This document shows positions 34,708 to 44,128 of a DNA stretch of 64,000 bases, one piece after another. A model generated the notes under the pieces. It searched no databases. It saw only the letters and a program-made list of their open reading frames with translations, and was not told the DNA's origin. Source of the DNA: Amorphoplanes digitatis (lineage in GTDB: Bacteria > Actinomycetota > Actinomycetes > Mycobacteriales > Micromonosporaceae); the NCBI RefSeq assembly GCF_014205335.1, contig NZ_JACHNH010000001.1:3032501-3096500 (forward strand). The letters are read 5' to 3'. The translations under genes were made by a program, and so were the position numbers. The stretch's first letter is position 1, and each line of letters opens with the position of its first letter.

Positions 34708-36114
34708 TCACCGGGAGAGCAGCCGCTTCTGCACCTTGCCCATCGCGTTGCGGGGCAGCTCCGGCACGAAGCGGATCTCCCGGGGCCGCTTGTGCGCCGA
34801 CAGGGTGCGCGCGACGAAGCCGATCAGTTCGTCCGCGCTCACCGCGTCGCCCACCACGTACGCGGTGACCTGCTCGCCGAGGTCGTCGTGCGGCGTGCCG
34901 ATCACCGCGGCCTCCCGTACACCCGGGTGGGCGAGCAGCGCGTCCTCGACCTCGCCGGCGCCGATCCGGTAGCCGCCGCTCTTGATCATGTCCGTCGAGC
35001 GGCGGCCGACGATGCGGTGCCGGCCGTCCGGCGCGACGCGGGCGATGTCGCCGGTGCGGAACCAGCCGTCCGCGCCCAGCGACCGGGCGGTGACCTCGGG
35101 CCGGCCCAGGTAGCCGTCGAACAGCATCGGGCCGCGTACCCACAGCTCGCCGATGGACTCGCCGTCGGGAGCGACGTCCCGGCCCTCGTCGTCGACCACG
35201 CGCGTGGCCGCACCCGCGACGGGCGTGCCGACCTGCCCGGGCCGCCGATCGGGGTCGTCGGCCCGGTTGCTCACGGTTATCAGGGTCTCGGTCATGCCGT
35301 ACCGCTCAACGGGCCGGTGACCGGTGAGGTCACGCATCCGCTCGAACACCGGCGCCGGCAGGGCCGCGCTGCCGGACACCAGCAGCCGCGCGCCGGACAG
35401 CCGGGCGGCGGCGCCGGGCTGTGCGCAGATCCGGGACCAGATCGTCGGCACGCCGAAGTAGAGGCTCCCGCCGGCCTCCGCGTACGCCTCGGGGCCCGGC
35501 CGCCCGGTGTGCCGCAGCCGGCCGCCGATCCGCAGGGCGCCGAACACGCCAAGCACCAGCCCGTGCACGTGGAACAGGGGCAGGCCGTGCACGAGCAGGT
35601 CGTCGGGCTGCCAGGCGACCGCGTCCGCGAACGCGTCGAGACCGGCCTCGACGGCCCGGTGCGAGAGCACCGCGCCCTTGGGCGCCCCGGTGGTGCCGCT
35701 GGTGTACATGATCAGCGCGGTCGCCTCCGGCGGCGGCGCCGGATAGCTGCCGGCGGAGGACCGCCGCAGGTCGACCGGCACCGTGCGCGGCGCGGCCGGC
35801 GCGGCCGGCGGGTGCTCTGCGCCGGCGAGCAGGAGCTCGGCGCCGGAGTCGCGCAGGATGTGCGCCGCCTCGGTCTCGCCGGAGTCGGGCGGCAGCGGCA
35901 CGACGGCGGCGCCGGCGAGCAGCGCGCCGACCATCGCCACCACGGTCTCCGCGGACGCGGACGCGTGCACCGCGACGACCCGCGCGCCCGCCACGTCGTC
36001 CGCGACCGCCGTGGCGGCGGCCAGCAGCCGTTCCGCGGAGAGCGCCTGCGCGCCGATCCGGATCGCCTCGCCGCCGGACATCGTTGGCCGGTTCAGACCG
36101 GCGATCAGTCGCAT
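34708..36114 (-). CDS. AMP-binding acyl-CoA synthetase
   Basis: A 468-residue member of the ANL superfamily that adenylates a carboxylate and transfers it to CoA. The P-loop is MYTSGTTGAPKGAVLSH (about 136-152), the aromatic motif RYGMTETL, the adenine site GWFRTGD, and the hinge and catalytic lysine regions GYRIGAGEVED and GKVQKRLLSR. Some members of this length act on malonate or methylmalonate (MatB-like). It ends the minus-strand beta-oxidation series, 263 bp after fadB, and converges on the coiled-coil gene with one base between stops. Confidence 0.88.
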   Translation of the reverse strand: MRLIAGLNRPTMSGGEAIRIGAQALSAERLLAAATAVADDVAGARVVAVHASASAETVVAMVGALLAGAAVVPLPPDSGETEAAHILRDSGAELLLAGAEHPPAAPAAPRTVPVDLRRSSAGSYPAPPPEATALIMYTSGTTGAPKGAVLSHRAVEAGLDAFADAVAWQPDDLLVHGLPLFHVHGLVLGVFGALRIGGRLRHTGRPGPEAYAEAGGSLYFGVPTIWSRICAQPGAAARLSGARLLVSGSAALPAPVFERMRDLTGHRPVERYGMTETLITVSNRADDPDRRPGQVGTPVAGAATRVVDDEGRDVAPDGESIGELWVRGPMLFDGYLGRPEVTARSLGADGWFRTGDIARVAPDGRHRIVGRRSTDMIKSGGYRIGAGEVEDALLAHPGVREAAVIGTPHDDLGEQVTAYVVGDAVSADELIGFVARTLSAHKRPREIRFVPELPRNAMGKVQKRLLSR

Positions 36115-36240
36115 GCCGCGAGGCTACGCCCGGCACCGGCCGGGCGAAGCTACGCCGGCCGGACGTTCCGTCCTTCGCCGAGGGCGCCCGGCGCGTGACC
36201 GGACGGGTCCGGCGGGGCCGCGCCGTCGCCCGGGTGGCCG

Positions 36241-36330
36241 CGGTGGTGGCGACGCCGGCCCGGGCGGGCGCGGTGGTGGCGAGCCCGGACCGGTCGGCCG
36301 CGGTTGCGGCGGGCCCGGCCCGGGCGGCGC
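36241..36330. repeat. Three tandem 30-bp repeats in the fadB/acyl-CoA-synthetase gap
   Basis: Units at 36241-36270, 36271-36300 and 36301-36330 each begin CGGTKGYGGCGR and continue with a CCGGCCCGGGCGG-like block. They lie in a 263-bp gap with no convincing gene. Function is unknown; a role in folding or pausing of the transcript is possible. Confidence 0.55.
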
Positions 36331-36377
36331 ACATCGAGCTACCACCGCGGCGACGGCGGCGCGGCGCGCGGCGTCGC

Positions 36378-38483
36378 CTACTCCGACCCGGGAAGCCGTG
36401 CCGGCGGGGTGAAGCGGTCGCCGTACAGCTTGGCCAGCTCGCTCGCGCGGGCCGCGAAACCCGCCGGCCCGCCCGGGTACTGCCGGACGTAGCGCAGCAC
36501 CCCGCCGGTCCAGGCCGGGAAGCCGATGCCGAGCAGCGAGCCGATGTCGCCGTCGGTCTCCGAGCGCAGGACACCCTCGTCGAGGCAGCGCAGCGCGTCC
36601 AGCGACTCGGCGAACAGCAGCCGCTCCTGCAGGTCGGCCAGCGGCACCGCGCGGCCCTCGGCGGTCGCCATCGGTGCCAGGCCGCTCCAGAGCCGGCCGC
36701 GCCGGCCGTTCTCGTAGTCGTAGAAGCCCTGGCCGGCCGCGCGGCCCGCCCGGCCGAGGCCGTCCAGCAGGTCGACGACGCCGTGCGACGGCATGGCGGC
36801 GAAGTCGGCGCCCTGCGCCGCCTCGAACTGGCGGCGGATGCGCCGCATCAGGGTCAGCGACACCTCGTCGGCCAGCGCCAGCGGGCCGGTCGGATAGCCC
36901 GCCTGCAATGCCGCCTGCTCGATCGACGGCGCCGGGATGCCCTCGGCCAGCATGCCGATCGCCTCGTCCAGGAAGCGGCCGATGACCCGGCTGGTGAAGA
37001 AGCCGCGGCCGTCGTTGACCACGATCGGGGTCTTGCCGAGCCGCCGGCCCAGGTCGAAGGCGCGGGCCAGGGCCGCGTCGCCGGTCTGCTCGCCGACCAC
37101 GATCTCCAGGAGCGGCATCTTGTCGACGGGGGAGAAGAAGTGCATGCCGATGAAGTCGGCCGGCCGGGCGACGCCCGCCGCCAGGCCCGTGATCGGCAGC
37201 GTCGAGGTGTTGGACGCGAGCAGGGCGCCCTCCGCGAGCACCGGCTCGACCTCGGCGAAGACCTTTCGCTTGAGCTCGGGGTCCTCGAAGACCGCCTCGA
37301 TGACCGCGTCGCAGCCCGCCAGCGCGGCGACGTCGGCGGTGGCCGTGATCCGCGCCAGGATCGCCGCGGCCTTCTCCGCGGGAAGCCGGCCGACCAGCTT
37401 CTCCGCGTGTGCCCGGCCGCGCGCGGCGGCCTCCTCGGTGACGTCCTTGAGCACCACGTCGAGGCCGGCCCGGGCGCACGCGTACGCGATGCCGGCGCCC
37501 ATCATCCCCGCGCCCAGCACCGCCACCCGGGTCGTCGGTGCGACCTCGACGGCCGGCCGGCCCGCGCCGCCGTTGACGGTCTTCAGGTCGAAGAAGAACG
37601 CGCCGATCATGTTCTTGGCGACCTGGCCGGTCAGGAGCGTGACCAGGTGCCGGGTCTCGACGGTGAGCGCGGTGTCGACGTCGACCTGCGCGCCCTCGAC
37701 CGCGGCGGCCAGGATCGCCTCGGGCGCCGGCATCCGGTTGCCCTTGAGCTGCTTGCGCAGGTTCGCGGGGAACGCGGGCAGCTGGGCGGCCAGCGACGGG
37801 CTCGTCGGCGTGCCGCCGGGCATCCGGTAGCCGGGGGTGTCCCACGGCTGTGCCGCGTCCGGGTGCGCGGCGATCCAGGCGCGGGCGCCGGCGATCAGCT
37901 CCTCGGGGGTGGCCACCACCGCGTCGACGAGCCCGGCCGCGAGGGCGTCGGCGGGCCGGAACTGCCGCCCGGTCAGCAGGACGGTGGTCAGGGCCTTGGC
38001 CAGGCCCATCATCCGTACGGTCCGGGTGACGCCGCCCGCGCCGGGCAGCAGCCCGAGGGTGACCTCGGGAAAGCCCAGCCGCGAGCCGCCGGCGTCCAGC
38101 GCGATGCGGTGGTGGCAGGCCAGCGCGATCTCGAGGCCGCCGCCGAGCGCGGAGCCGTTGATCGCGGCGACCACCGGGCGGCCCAGGGTCTCCAGCCGGC
38201 GCAGGTCGCCCTTGACGGTGTCGAGCAGCGCGGTGACCGCGGGGGCGTCCGCGGACGTCACTTTGATCATCTCGGGCAGGTCGCCGCCGGCGAAGAACGT
38301 CTGCTTCGCGCTCGTGACGATGACACCGGTGACGGCGTCCTTCTCGGCCACCAGCCGGTCGACGACCGCGGTCATCGAGGCCGCGTACGCGCGGTTCATG
38401 GTGTTCGCGGACTGGCCCGGGTCGTCGAGGGTGAGCGTGACGACGCCGTCGGGGTCGCGGTGGTACGCGATCGTGGCGGTCAT
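36378..38483 (-). CDS. fadB: Fused enoyl-CoA hydratase / 3-hydroxyacyl-CoA dehydrogenase
   Basis: 701 residues catalysing steps two and three of beta-oxidation. The N-terminal crotonase domain (1-190) has the oxyanion-hole segments AKQTFFAGGDLPEM and INGSALGGGLEIALACHHRIA, and the catalytic Glu region LGFPEVTLGLLPGAGG. The NAD domain starts at VAVLGAGMMGAGIAYACARAG (about 325), with HFFSPVDKMPLLEIV and the two C-terminal 3HCDH domains following. Length and order match the FadB/FadJ alpha subunit. It lies 67 bp after the thiolase gene. Confidence 0.95.
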   Translation of the reverse strand: MTATIAYHRDPDGVVTLTLDDPGQSANTMNRAYAASMTAVVDRLVAEKDAVTGVIVTSAKQTFFAGGDLPEMIKVTSADAPAVTALLDTVKGDLRRLETLGRPVVAAINGSALGGGLEIALACHHRIALDAGGSRLGFPEVTLGLLPGAGGVTRTVRMMGLAKALTTVLLTGRQFRPADALAAGLVDAVVATPEELIAGARAWIAAHPDAAQPWDTPGYRMPGGTPTSPSLAAQLPAFPANLRKQLKGNRMPAPEAILAAAVEGAQVDVDTALTVETRHLVTLLTGQVAKNMIGAFFFDLKTVNGGAGRPAVEVAPTTRVAVLGAGMMGAGIAYACARAGLDVVLKDVTEEAAARGRAHAEKLVGRLPAEKAAAILARITATADVAALAGCDAVIEAVFEDPELKRKVFAEVEPVLAEGALLASNTSTLPITGLAAGVARPADFIGMHFFSPVDKMPLLEIVVGEQTGDAALARAFDLGRRLGKTPIVVNDGRGFFTSRVIGRFLDEAIGMLAEGIPAPSIEQAALQAGYPTGPLALADEVSLTLMRRIRRQFEAAQGADFAAMPSHGVVDLLDGLGRAGRAAGQGFYDYENGRRGRLWSGLAPMATAEGRAVPLADLQERLLFAESLDALRCLDEGVLRSETDGDIGSLLGIGFPAWTGGVLRYVRQYPGGPAGFAARASELAKLYGDRFTPPARLPGSE

Positions 38484-38550
38484 CGCGGTGCCTCGGTGTT
38501 GCTACAGGTCACGGTGGTTTCCTCTGTCTGGTGTCTGGCCGGTGCCATGG

Positions 38551-39771
38551 CTACAGGCGCTCGATGATGGTCGCGACGCCCATGCCGCCGCCGATGCAGA
38601 GCGTCACCAGGGCCCGGCGCGCGTCGCGGCGCTCCAGCTCGTCCAGGACGGTGCCGACCAGCATGGCGCCGGTGGCGCCGAGCGGGTGGCCGAGCGCGAT
38701 CGCCCCGCCGTTGACGTTCACCTGCTCCGGGTCGAGGCCGAGGTCGCGGGTGTACTTGAGCACCACCGCGGCGAACGCCTCGTTGATCTCGAAGAGGTCG
38801 ATGTCGGCGACGGTGAGCCCGGCGGTCGCCAGGGCCTTGTGCGTGGCCGGGATCGGGCCGGTGAGCATCAGCGTCGGGTCGGCGCCGCTGACCGCGGCCG
38901 AGACGATCCGGCCGCGCGGCGTGAGCCCGAGGTCGCGGCCGACGGTGTCGGAGCCGATCAGCACCAGCGACGCGCCGTCCACGATGCCCGAGGAGTTCCC
39001 GGCGTGGTGCACGTGCTCGATCGCCTCGACCCAGTGGTACTTCTGGAGCGCCACCGCGTCGAAGCCGCCGGCGTCGCCGATGCCCGCGAAGGACGGCTTG
39101 AGCTTGCCGAGGCCGGCCCGGGTGGTGTCCGGGCGCATGTGCTCGTCGGCCGCGAGGATCACGCCGCCGACCCGGTCACGCACCGGTACCACCGAGCGCG
39201 CGAAGTACCCGCCGGCCCAGGCCTTGGCGGCCCGCTCCTGCGAGCTGATCGCGTACCCGTCGACGTCGTCGCGGCCGAAGCCCTCAAGCGTGGCGATCAG
39301 GTCCGCGCTGATGCCCTGCGGCACGAACGAGGTGGCCAGGGCGGTCTCCGGGTCCATCGCCCAGGCGCCGCCGTCGGAGCCCATCGGCACCCGCGACATC
39401 GCCTCGACGCCGCCGGCCAGGATCAGGCTGTCCCAGCCCGACCGGACCCGCGCCGCGGCGGTGTTGACCGCCTCCAGCCCGGAGGCGCAGAAGCGGTTGA
39501 GCTGTACGCCGCCGACGTGGTCGGGCAGGCCGGCCAGCAGCGCCGCGGCGCGGGGCAGGTCGCCGCCCTGCTCGCCGACGGGCGAGACGATGCCCATCAC
39601 GAGGTCGTCGAGCCGGTCGGTGTCCAGCCCGGGCAGCCGCTCGCGCAGGGCGTCGATCAGGCCGGTGACCAGCGAGATCGGCTTGACCCCGTGCAGCGAA
39701 CCGGTGTCGCGGCCGCGACCGCGCGGGGTGCGGACGGCGTCGTAGACATACGCCTGGCCGTCAGAGGGCAC
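38551..39771 (-). CDS. fadA: Acetyl-CoA acyltransferase (thiolase)
   Basis: A 406-residue degradative thiolase that cleaves 3-ketoacyl-CoA. The nucleophile Cys is in [12 protein letters not shown] (about Cys 94), the His motif is [15 protein letters not shown], and the second Cys is in CIGGGMG. The GTG start at 39771 overlaps the end of the acyl-CoA dehydrogenase gene by 11 bp, so the two are coupled. It partners the downstream FadB protein as a trifunctional-type complex. Confidence 0.95.
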   Translation of the reverse strand: MPSDGQAYVYDAVRTPRGRGRDTGSLHGVKPISLVTGLIDALRERLPGLDTDRLDDLVMGIVSPVGEQGGDLPRAAALLAGLPDHVGGVQLNRFCASGLEAVNTAAARVRSGWDSLILAGGVEAMSRVPMGSDGGAWAMDPETALATSFVPQGISADLIATLEGFGRDDVDGYAISSQERAAKAWAGGYFARSVVPVRDRVGGVILAADEHMRPDTTRAGLGKLKPSFAGIGDAGGFDAVALQKYHWVEAIEHVHHAGNSSGIVDGASLVLIGSDTVGRDLGLTPRGRIVSAAVSGADPTLMLTGPIPATHKALATAGLTVADIDLFEINEAFAAVVLKYTRDLGLDPEQVNVNGGAIALGHPLGATGAMLVGTVLDELERRDARRALVTLCIGGGMGVATIIERL

Positions 39772-40918
39772 GGGCGATCAGCTCCTTCATGATTTCGTTG
39801 GTGCCGCCGTAGATCTTCTGTGCGCGGGCGTCGGTGTACATCTGGGCGATCGGGAACTCGGTGGTGTATCCGTAGCCGCCGAAGAGCTGGAGGCAGCGGT
39901 CGATGACCTCGCACTGGCCGTCGGTGAGCCAGTATTTCGCCATCGCGGCGGTCGCCACGTCGAGTTCGCCGCGCACGTGCCGGGAGATGCAGTCGTCCAG
40001 GAAGACCCGGCTCGCGCGCGCCCGGGTGGCGCACTCGGCGAGGACCATCCGGGTGTTCTGGTGGCCGATCAGCGGCTTGCCGAAGGCGGTGCGCTCCTTG
40101 GTGTACGCGACCGTCAGCTCGACGGCGCGCTCCATCGCGGCGACCGCGCCGACGCCGATCACCAGGCGCTCCTGCGGGAGCTGGTTCATCAGCTGGATGA
40201 AGCCGAGGCCCTCGGCGTCGCCGAGCAGGTTGGCGGCGGGCACCCGCAGGCCGTCGAAGAACAGCTCCGCGGTGTCGTTGCCGTGCAGGCCGATCTTGGA
40301 GATGAGCCGCCCGCGCCGGAAGCCCGGCCGCTCGTCGCCGCCGGTCTCGCAGACCAGCAGGGATACGCCGGCGGCGCCCTGCGACGGGTCGGTCTTGGCG
40401 GCCAGGATGACGATGTCGGCCAGGCCGCCGTTGCTGATGAACGTCTTCGCGCCGGTGACCACGTAGTCGTCGCCGTCGCGGACCGCCCGGGTCCGCATCG
40501 CCTGCAGGTCGGAGCCGCCGTCCGGCTCGGTCATCGCGATGGCGCCGATGAGCTCGCCGGTGCAGAGCCCGGGCAGCCAGCGCCGCTTCTGCTCCTCGTT
40601 GCCGTAGGCCTCGAGGTAGCCGGTGACGATGCCGCTGTGCACCGCGAGCCCGAGGCTGTTGTCGCCCGAGCGGGCCTGCTCGTGCAGCATCACGGCCTCG
40701 TGGGTGAAGTCGCCGCCGCCTCCGCCGTACCGCTCGGAGACCGAGAGGCCGAGCAGGCCGAGCTCGCCGGCGCGGCGGTAGTGCTCGCGGTCGGGGTGGC
40801 CCTGTGCCTGCACCCGTTCGGCGTGCGGCAGCACCTCCTTGGCGAAGAACGTGCGGACCAGGTCGGCGAGCTCGTCGTGCTCCGGCTCGCGCCACGAGAT
40901 GGGTCCCGGTGTTGGCAT
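39761..40918 (-). CDS. Acyl-CoA dehydrogenase, long-chain type
   Basis: A 385-residue FAD enzyme introducing the alpha-beta double bond in acyl-CoA. Conserved parts are [29 protein letters not shown] and [24 protein letters not shown], and the C-terminus [32 protein letters not shown] (positions ~350-381). The Glu usual at the C-terminal YEGT is Gly here (YGGTNEIM), as in long-chain and isovaleryl enzymes whose catalytic Glu lies in the helix after LPQER. AAGGTGG precedes the ATG. A copy of the 19-bp palindrome lies 18-37 bp upstream. Confidence 0.92.
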   Translation of the reverse strand: MPTPGPISWREPEHDELADLVRTFFAKEVLPHAERVQAQGHPDREHYRRAGELGLLGLSVSERYGGGGGDFTHEAVMLHEQARSGDNSLGLAVHSGIVTGYLEAYGNEEQKRRWLPGLCTGELIGAIAMTEPDGGSDLQAMRTRAVRDGDDYVVTGAKTFISNGGLADIVILAAKTDPSQGAAGVSLLVCETGGDERPGFRRGRLISKIGLHGNDTAELFFDGLRVPAANLLGDAEGLGFIQLMNQLPQERLVIGVGAVAAMERAVELTVAYTKERTAFGKPLIGHQNTRMVLAECATRARASRVFLDDCISRHVRGELDVATAAMAKYWLTDGQCEVIDRCLQLFGGYGYTTEFPIAQMYTDARAQKIYGGTNEIMKELIARAL

Positions 40919-40935
40919 GGTTCCACCTTGGTGAG

Positions 40936-41736
40936 TTATTGGCGGACTGTCAATAGGTCGGCGCAGCGCTCGGGGTCGTCCGCGAACGGCAGGTGGCCGC
41001 AGCCCGGCAGCAGGACGTGCCGCGCGTCCGGAAGCTCCTCGAGCGCCCGGCGCGCCTGGCGGCGGTGCGGCAGCACCAGGTCGCGGGTGCCCCAGGCGAT
41101 CGTCACCGGGATGGCGGACAGCCCGGCGGGGTCCGCGCCGACCGGCAGCCGCCAGACGCCGAACGCCCGGCGGGCCGCGGCGAAGCCCGGCGCGGCGGAC
41201 AGCGCCCGCGCGGAGTCGAGGCAGTCCACGGCCGACACCCGGCCGGGGCGGCCGTAGAAGATCGAGCAGAGCGCCGCCCGGCCGGGCCGGGTGGCCACGA
41301 TGCGGGGCAGCGCGGGGGAGAGCGCCGTGCTCAGCGCCCGGGAGCCGCCGAGGACGGCCTGGCACCAGCGCCGGCCGGCCGGGCCCCAGAAGCCGACCGG
41401 GGCGAAGGCGGTCACCGACCGGGCCAGCCCGCGCCGGCCGAGTTCGAGCGCGATGCCGCCGCCCAGGGAGTTGCCCGCCAGCTCGGGCGACTCGACGCCG
41501 AGGCCGGCGAGGAAGTCCGCGACCAGGTCGGCGAGGTGGTCCACCGATCCCGGCGCCAGGCCCGGGCGCGGCGGCTCCCAGGCCGGGGACTCGCCGAAGC
41601 CCGGCAGGTCGAGCGCGATGACCTCGCGGTGCCGGGCCAGGGCGCCGACGATCGGCTCCCAGACCTGACGCCGGCTGCCGAGGCCGTGTATGAGCACCAG
41701 TACGGGACCGCTACCGCGTCGTTCGTGGGCCAGCAT
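40936..41736 (-). CDS. Alpha/beta-hydrolase (ester hydrolase candidate)
   Basis: 266 residues. The oxyanion segment HGLGSRRQVWEP is near residue 17, the nucleophile elbow is GNSLGG (about Ser 91), the acid Asp is in WGTRDLVLP and the base His in GCGHLPFADDP. No signal peptide. It diverges from the GMC oxidoreductase gene across a 49-bp region holding one 19-bp palindrome and precedes the acyl-CoA dehydrogenase gene by 17 bp. In this setting it is a good candidate to cleave the ester made by the monooxygenase at 44129; that substrate is inference. Confidence 0.88.
   Translation of the reverse strand: MLAHERRGSGPVLVLIHGLGSRRQVWEPIVGALARHREVIALDLPGFGESPAWEPPRPGLAPGSVDHLADLVADFLAGLGVESPELAGNSLGGGIALELGRRGLARSVTAFAPVGFWGPAGRRWCQAVLGGSRALSTALSPALPRIVATRPGRAALCSIFYGRPGRVSAVDCLDSARALSAAPGFAAARRAFGVWRLPVGADPAGLSAIPVTIAWGTRDLVLPHRRQARRALEELPDARHVLLPGCGHLPFADDPERCADLLTVRQ
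40937..40955. promoter_or_regulatory. 19-bp palindrome, site A (TetR-type operator candidate)
   Basis: TATTGGCGGACTGTCAATA, an imperfect palindrome whose centre is 28 bp before the acyl-CoA dehydrogenase ATG. It overlaps the last codons and stop of the hydrolase gene. It matches sites B and C in the pattern TRTTGRCRRNCYGHCAAYA. Confidence 0.72.
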
Positions 41737-41749
41737 CGCCCCACCCCTT

Positions 41750-41768
41750 TGTTGACAGGCCGACAACA
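41750..41768. promoter_or_regulatory. 19-bp palindrome, site B (TetR-type operator candidate)
   Basis: TGTTGACAGGCCGACAACA in the 49-bp divergent gap. Its centre is 23 bp from the hydrolase ATG (minus) and 27 bp from the GMC oxidoreductase ATG (plus). The outer bases extend the symmetry (CCTTT...AAGGG). It would control both directions, including the TetR gene itself. Confidence 0.78.
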
Positions 41769-41785
41769 AGGGGCCACGGTAGCTC

Positions 41786-43450
41786 ATGGCGTACGACTAT
41801 GACGTGCTGATCATCGGCTCCGGCTTCGGCGGCGGTGTCAGCGCGCTGCGACTCACCGAGAAGGGCTACCGGGTCGGCGTGCTCGAGGCCGGCCGCAGGT
41901 TCACCGACGAGCAGTTCGCCAAGACCTCCTGGCGGCTGCGCGACTACCTGTACGCGCCCGCGCTCGGCTGCTACGGAATCCTGCGGCTGACCCTGCTGCG
42001 CGACGTGATGGTGATGTCCGGCGCCGGGGTCGGCGGCGGATCGCTCGGCTACGCCAACACCCTCTACGAGCCGCCGGACGCGTTCTTCGCCGATCCGCAG
42101 TGGGCGTCGATCACGGACTGGAAGACCGAGCTGGCGCCGTACTACGACCAGGCCACCCGGATGCTCGGCGTGGTGACCAACCCGCTCGAGACCGTCGCCG
42201 ACGGTGCGCTGCGCGCCGTCGCCGAGGATCTCGGCGTCGGGCACACCTTCCGGCGTACCCCGGTGGGGGTGCTCTTCGGCGACGCGCCCGGCGCCGAGGT
42301 TCCCGACCCGTTCTTCGGCGGCGCCGGGCCGGCCCGGCGGGCCTGCACGGCGTGCGGCGCCTGCATGACCGGCTGCCGGGTCGGCGCGAAGAACACCGTC
42401 GTGAAGAACTACCTGTACCTGGCCGAGGCGGCCGGCGCCGTCGTGCACCCGCTGACCACGGTGACCTCGGTGACGCCGCTGGCCGGCGGCGGGTACGCGG
42501 TGGACACCCGCGCCACCGGCGGCCTGCGCCGCCGGCGCCGCCTCACCGCCGGGCAGGTGATCTTCTCGGCCGGCGCGCTCGGCACCCAGCGGCTGCTGCA
42601 CAAGATGCGCGACCGGGGCGCGCTGCCCGCCGTCTCGCCGCGGCTCGGCGAGCTGAGCCGGACCAACTCCGAGTCCATCCTGGGCGCCCGCACCCGGCGG
42701 CGCGACGTCGACGTGAGCAAGGGCATCGCCATCACCTCGTCCATCCACCCCGATCCGGTCACCCACGTCGAGCCGGTGCGGTACGGCCGCGGCAGCAACC
42801 TGCTCGCCCTGCTGGCCACCGTGCTCGTCGACGACACCGGCGGCCGGCGGCGCTGGGTGGCCGGCCTGCGCGAGCTGGCACGCAGCTGGCGCGACCTGCG
42901 GCTGTTCGTCTCGCCGCGGCGCTGGTCGGAGCAGACCATCGTGCTGCTGGCGATGCAGCCGCTTGACAACTCCGTCACCGTCTACACCAAGCGGGGGCGG
43001 CTGACCACCCGTCCGGGTGTCGGCGAGCCGAACCCGGAGTGGGTACCGTCCGCGCACGACGTCGCCCGCCGGGTCGCCGAGAAGATCGACGGTGTGCCCA
43101 CCGGCTCGGTCACCGAGCTGGTCGGGCGGCCGGTGACCGGCCACTTCATCGGCGGCTGCGCGATCGGCACCGGCCCGGACACCGGCGTCGTCGACGCGTA
43201 CCACCGGCTGTACGGCCATCCCGGCCTGCACGTGATCGACGGCTCGGTGGTCGCCGCGAATCTCGGGGTCAACCCGTCGCTGACCATCACCGCGCTCGCC
43301 GAGCGGGCGGTCGCGCTCTGGCCCAACGCCGGCGAGGCGGATCCGCGGCCGGCGCCGGGCGCGCCGTACGCCCGGGTCGCGCCGGTGCCGCCCCGGCATC
43401 CGGCGGTGCCGGCCGCCGCCGTCGGCGCCCTGCGGCTCGGCGCCGGATAG
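41786..43450 (+). CDS. GMC-family oxidoreductase, cholesterol-oxidase-like, with a CxxCxxCxxxC motif
   Basis: A 554-residue FAD enzyme that oxidises an alcohol to a carbonyl. The FAD site is GSGFGGGVSALRL (11-23), with MSGAGVGGGSLGYANTLY around 77-94. The C-terminal catalytic region is VTGHFIGGCAIGTG followed by NLGVNPSLTITALAERA. Cys 187, 190, 193 and 197 form the spacing of a [4Fe-4S] ferredoxin site (CTACGACMTGC). This is also seen in the mycobacterial ChoD-like branch of the family and is absent from classical GMC oxidases. The gene is 9 bp upstream of the TetR gene, so both are probably one transcript from site B. A sterol or other secondary alcohol is the likely substrate class. Confidence 0.88.
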   Translation: MAYDYDVLIIGSGFGGGVSALRLTEKGYRVGVLEAGRRFTDEQFAKTSWRLRDYLYAPALGCYGILRLTLLRDVMVMSGAGVGGGSLGYANTLYEPPDAFFADPQWASITDWKTELAPYYDQATRMLGVVTNPLETVADGALRAVAEDLGVGHTFRRTPVGVLFGDAPGAEVPDPFFGGAGPARRACTACGACMTGCRVGAKNTVVKNYLYLAEAAGAVVHPLTTVTSVTPLAGGGYAVDTRATGGLRRRRRLTAGQVIFSAGALGTQRLLHKMRDRGALPAVSPRLGELSRTNSESILGARTRRRDVDVSKGIAITSSIHPDPVTHVEPVRYGRGSNLLALLATVLVDDTGGRRRWVAGLRELARSWRDLRLFVSPRRWSEQTIVLLAMQPLDNSVTVYTKRGRLTTRPGVGEPNPEWVPSAHDVARRVAEKIDGVPTGSVTELVGRPVTGHFIGGCAIGTGPDTGVVDAYHRLYGHPGLHVIDGSVVAANLGVNPSLTITALAERAVALWPNAGEADPRPAPGAPYARVAPVPPRHPAVPAAAVGALRLGAG

Positions 43451-43459
43451 GGTCGGTGC

Positions 43460-44086
43460 GTGATTGTCGAGGCGGCGCAGGCGCGCAGACGGCTGGAGCC
43501 GGACGTCCGGCGCGGGCAGATCCTGACCTGCGCGGTGCGGCTGTTCGGCGAGCGCCCGTACGCCGAGGTGTCGACCACCGACATCGCCCGCGCGGCCGGG
43601 GTGGCCCGCGGGCTGATCAACCACTATTTCGGCACCAAGAAGGACCTCTACCTCGAGGTGATCCGGGTGATGCTGACCATCCCGGAGGTGGCCGTCGAGC
43701 GGCTGCCCGCCGGTGACCTGCGCACCCGGGTGGACGCCAGCGTGTCGTGGTTCCTCGACGTGGTGTCCCGGCACAGCACGTCCTGGCTGGCCGCGGTGAA
43801 CGCGGGCGGGATGGGCCGCGACGCCGACGTGGAGCGGGTGCTGGCGCAGGCCGAGGACGCCGCGGCCGACAGCGTGCTGGTCGCCGTCGGGCTCGCCGAG
43901 GTGGCCGAGCACCGCGAGGAGCTGCGCGGGATGATCCGCGCCTACGTCGGCCTGGCCACCGCCACCGCCAAGGAGTGGCTCAACCGCGCCGCGCTGACCC
44001 GGGCGCAGGTGCACCTGCTGCTCGCGACGACGCTGCTGGCCATCGTGGAGCAGGTCATCCCGACCATCGTCGCGCCGGCGCGCTGA
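43460..44086 (+). CDS. TetR-family regulator of the catabolic block
   Basis: 208 residues, GTG start. The helix-turn-helix is at about 20-62 (ILTCAVRLFGERPYAEVSTTDIARAAGVARGLINHYFGTKKDLYLEV-type spacing). The helical C-terminal ligand domain ends VIEQ-like IVEQVIPTIV. It lies within the gene set bearing the three 19-bp palindromes and is the only regulator there, so it is the obvious candidate to bind them. The effector would be a pathway intermediate, perhaps an acyl-CoA or ketone. Confidence 0.9.
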   Translation: MIVEAAQARRRLEPDVRRGQILTCAVRLFGERPYAEVSTTDIARAAGVARGLINHYFGTKKDLYLEVIRVMLTIPEVAVERLPAGDLRTRVDASVSWFLDVVSRHSTSWLAAVNAGGMGRDADVERVLAQAEDAAADSVLVAVGLAEVAEHREELRGMIRAYVGLATATAKEWLNRAALTRAQVHLLLATTLLAIVEQVIPTIVAPAR

Positions 44087-44089
44087 GCC

Positions 44090-44108
44090 TATTGGCAACC
44101 TGCCAACA
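44090..44108. promoter_or_regulatory. 19-bp palindrome, site C (TetR-type operator candidate)
   Basis: TATTGGCAACCTGCCAACA, with the perfect core TTGGCA-ACC-TGCCAA. The centre is 30 bp before the monooxygenase ATG and the site begins 4 bp after the TetR stop codon. Confidence 0.75.
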
Positions 44109-44128
44109 GATTGCTAACGTTCGGCACC

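Noticed and set aside
36084..38567. An 827-codon plus-strand frame opposite fadB
   Set aside because: No domain resemblance; fadB on the minus strand explains the sequence with complete catalytic motifs.
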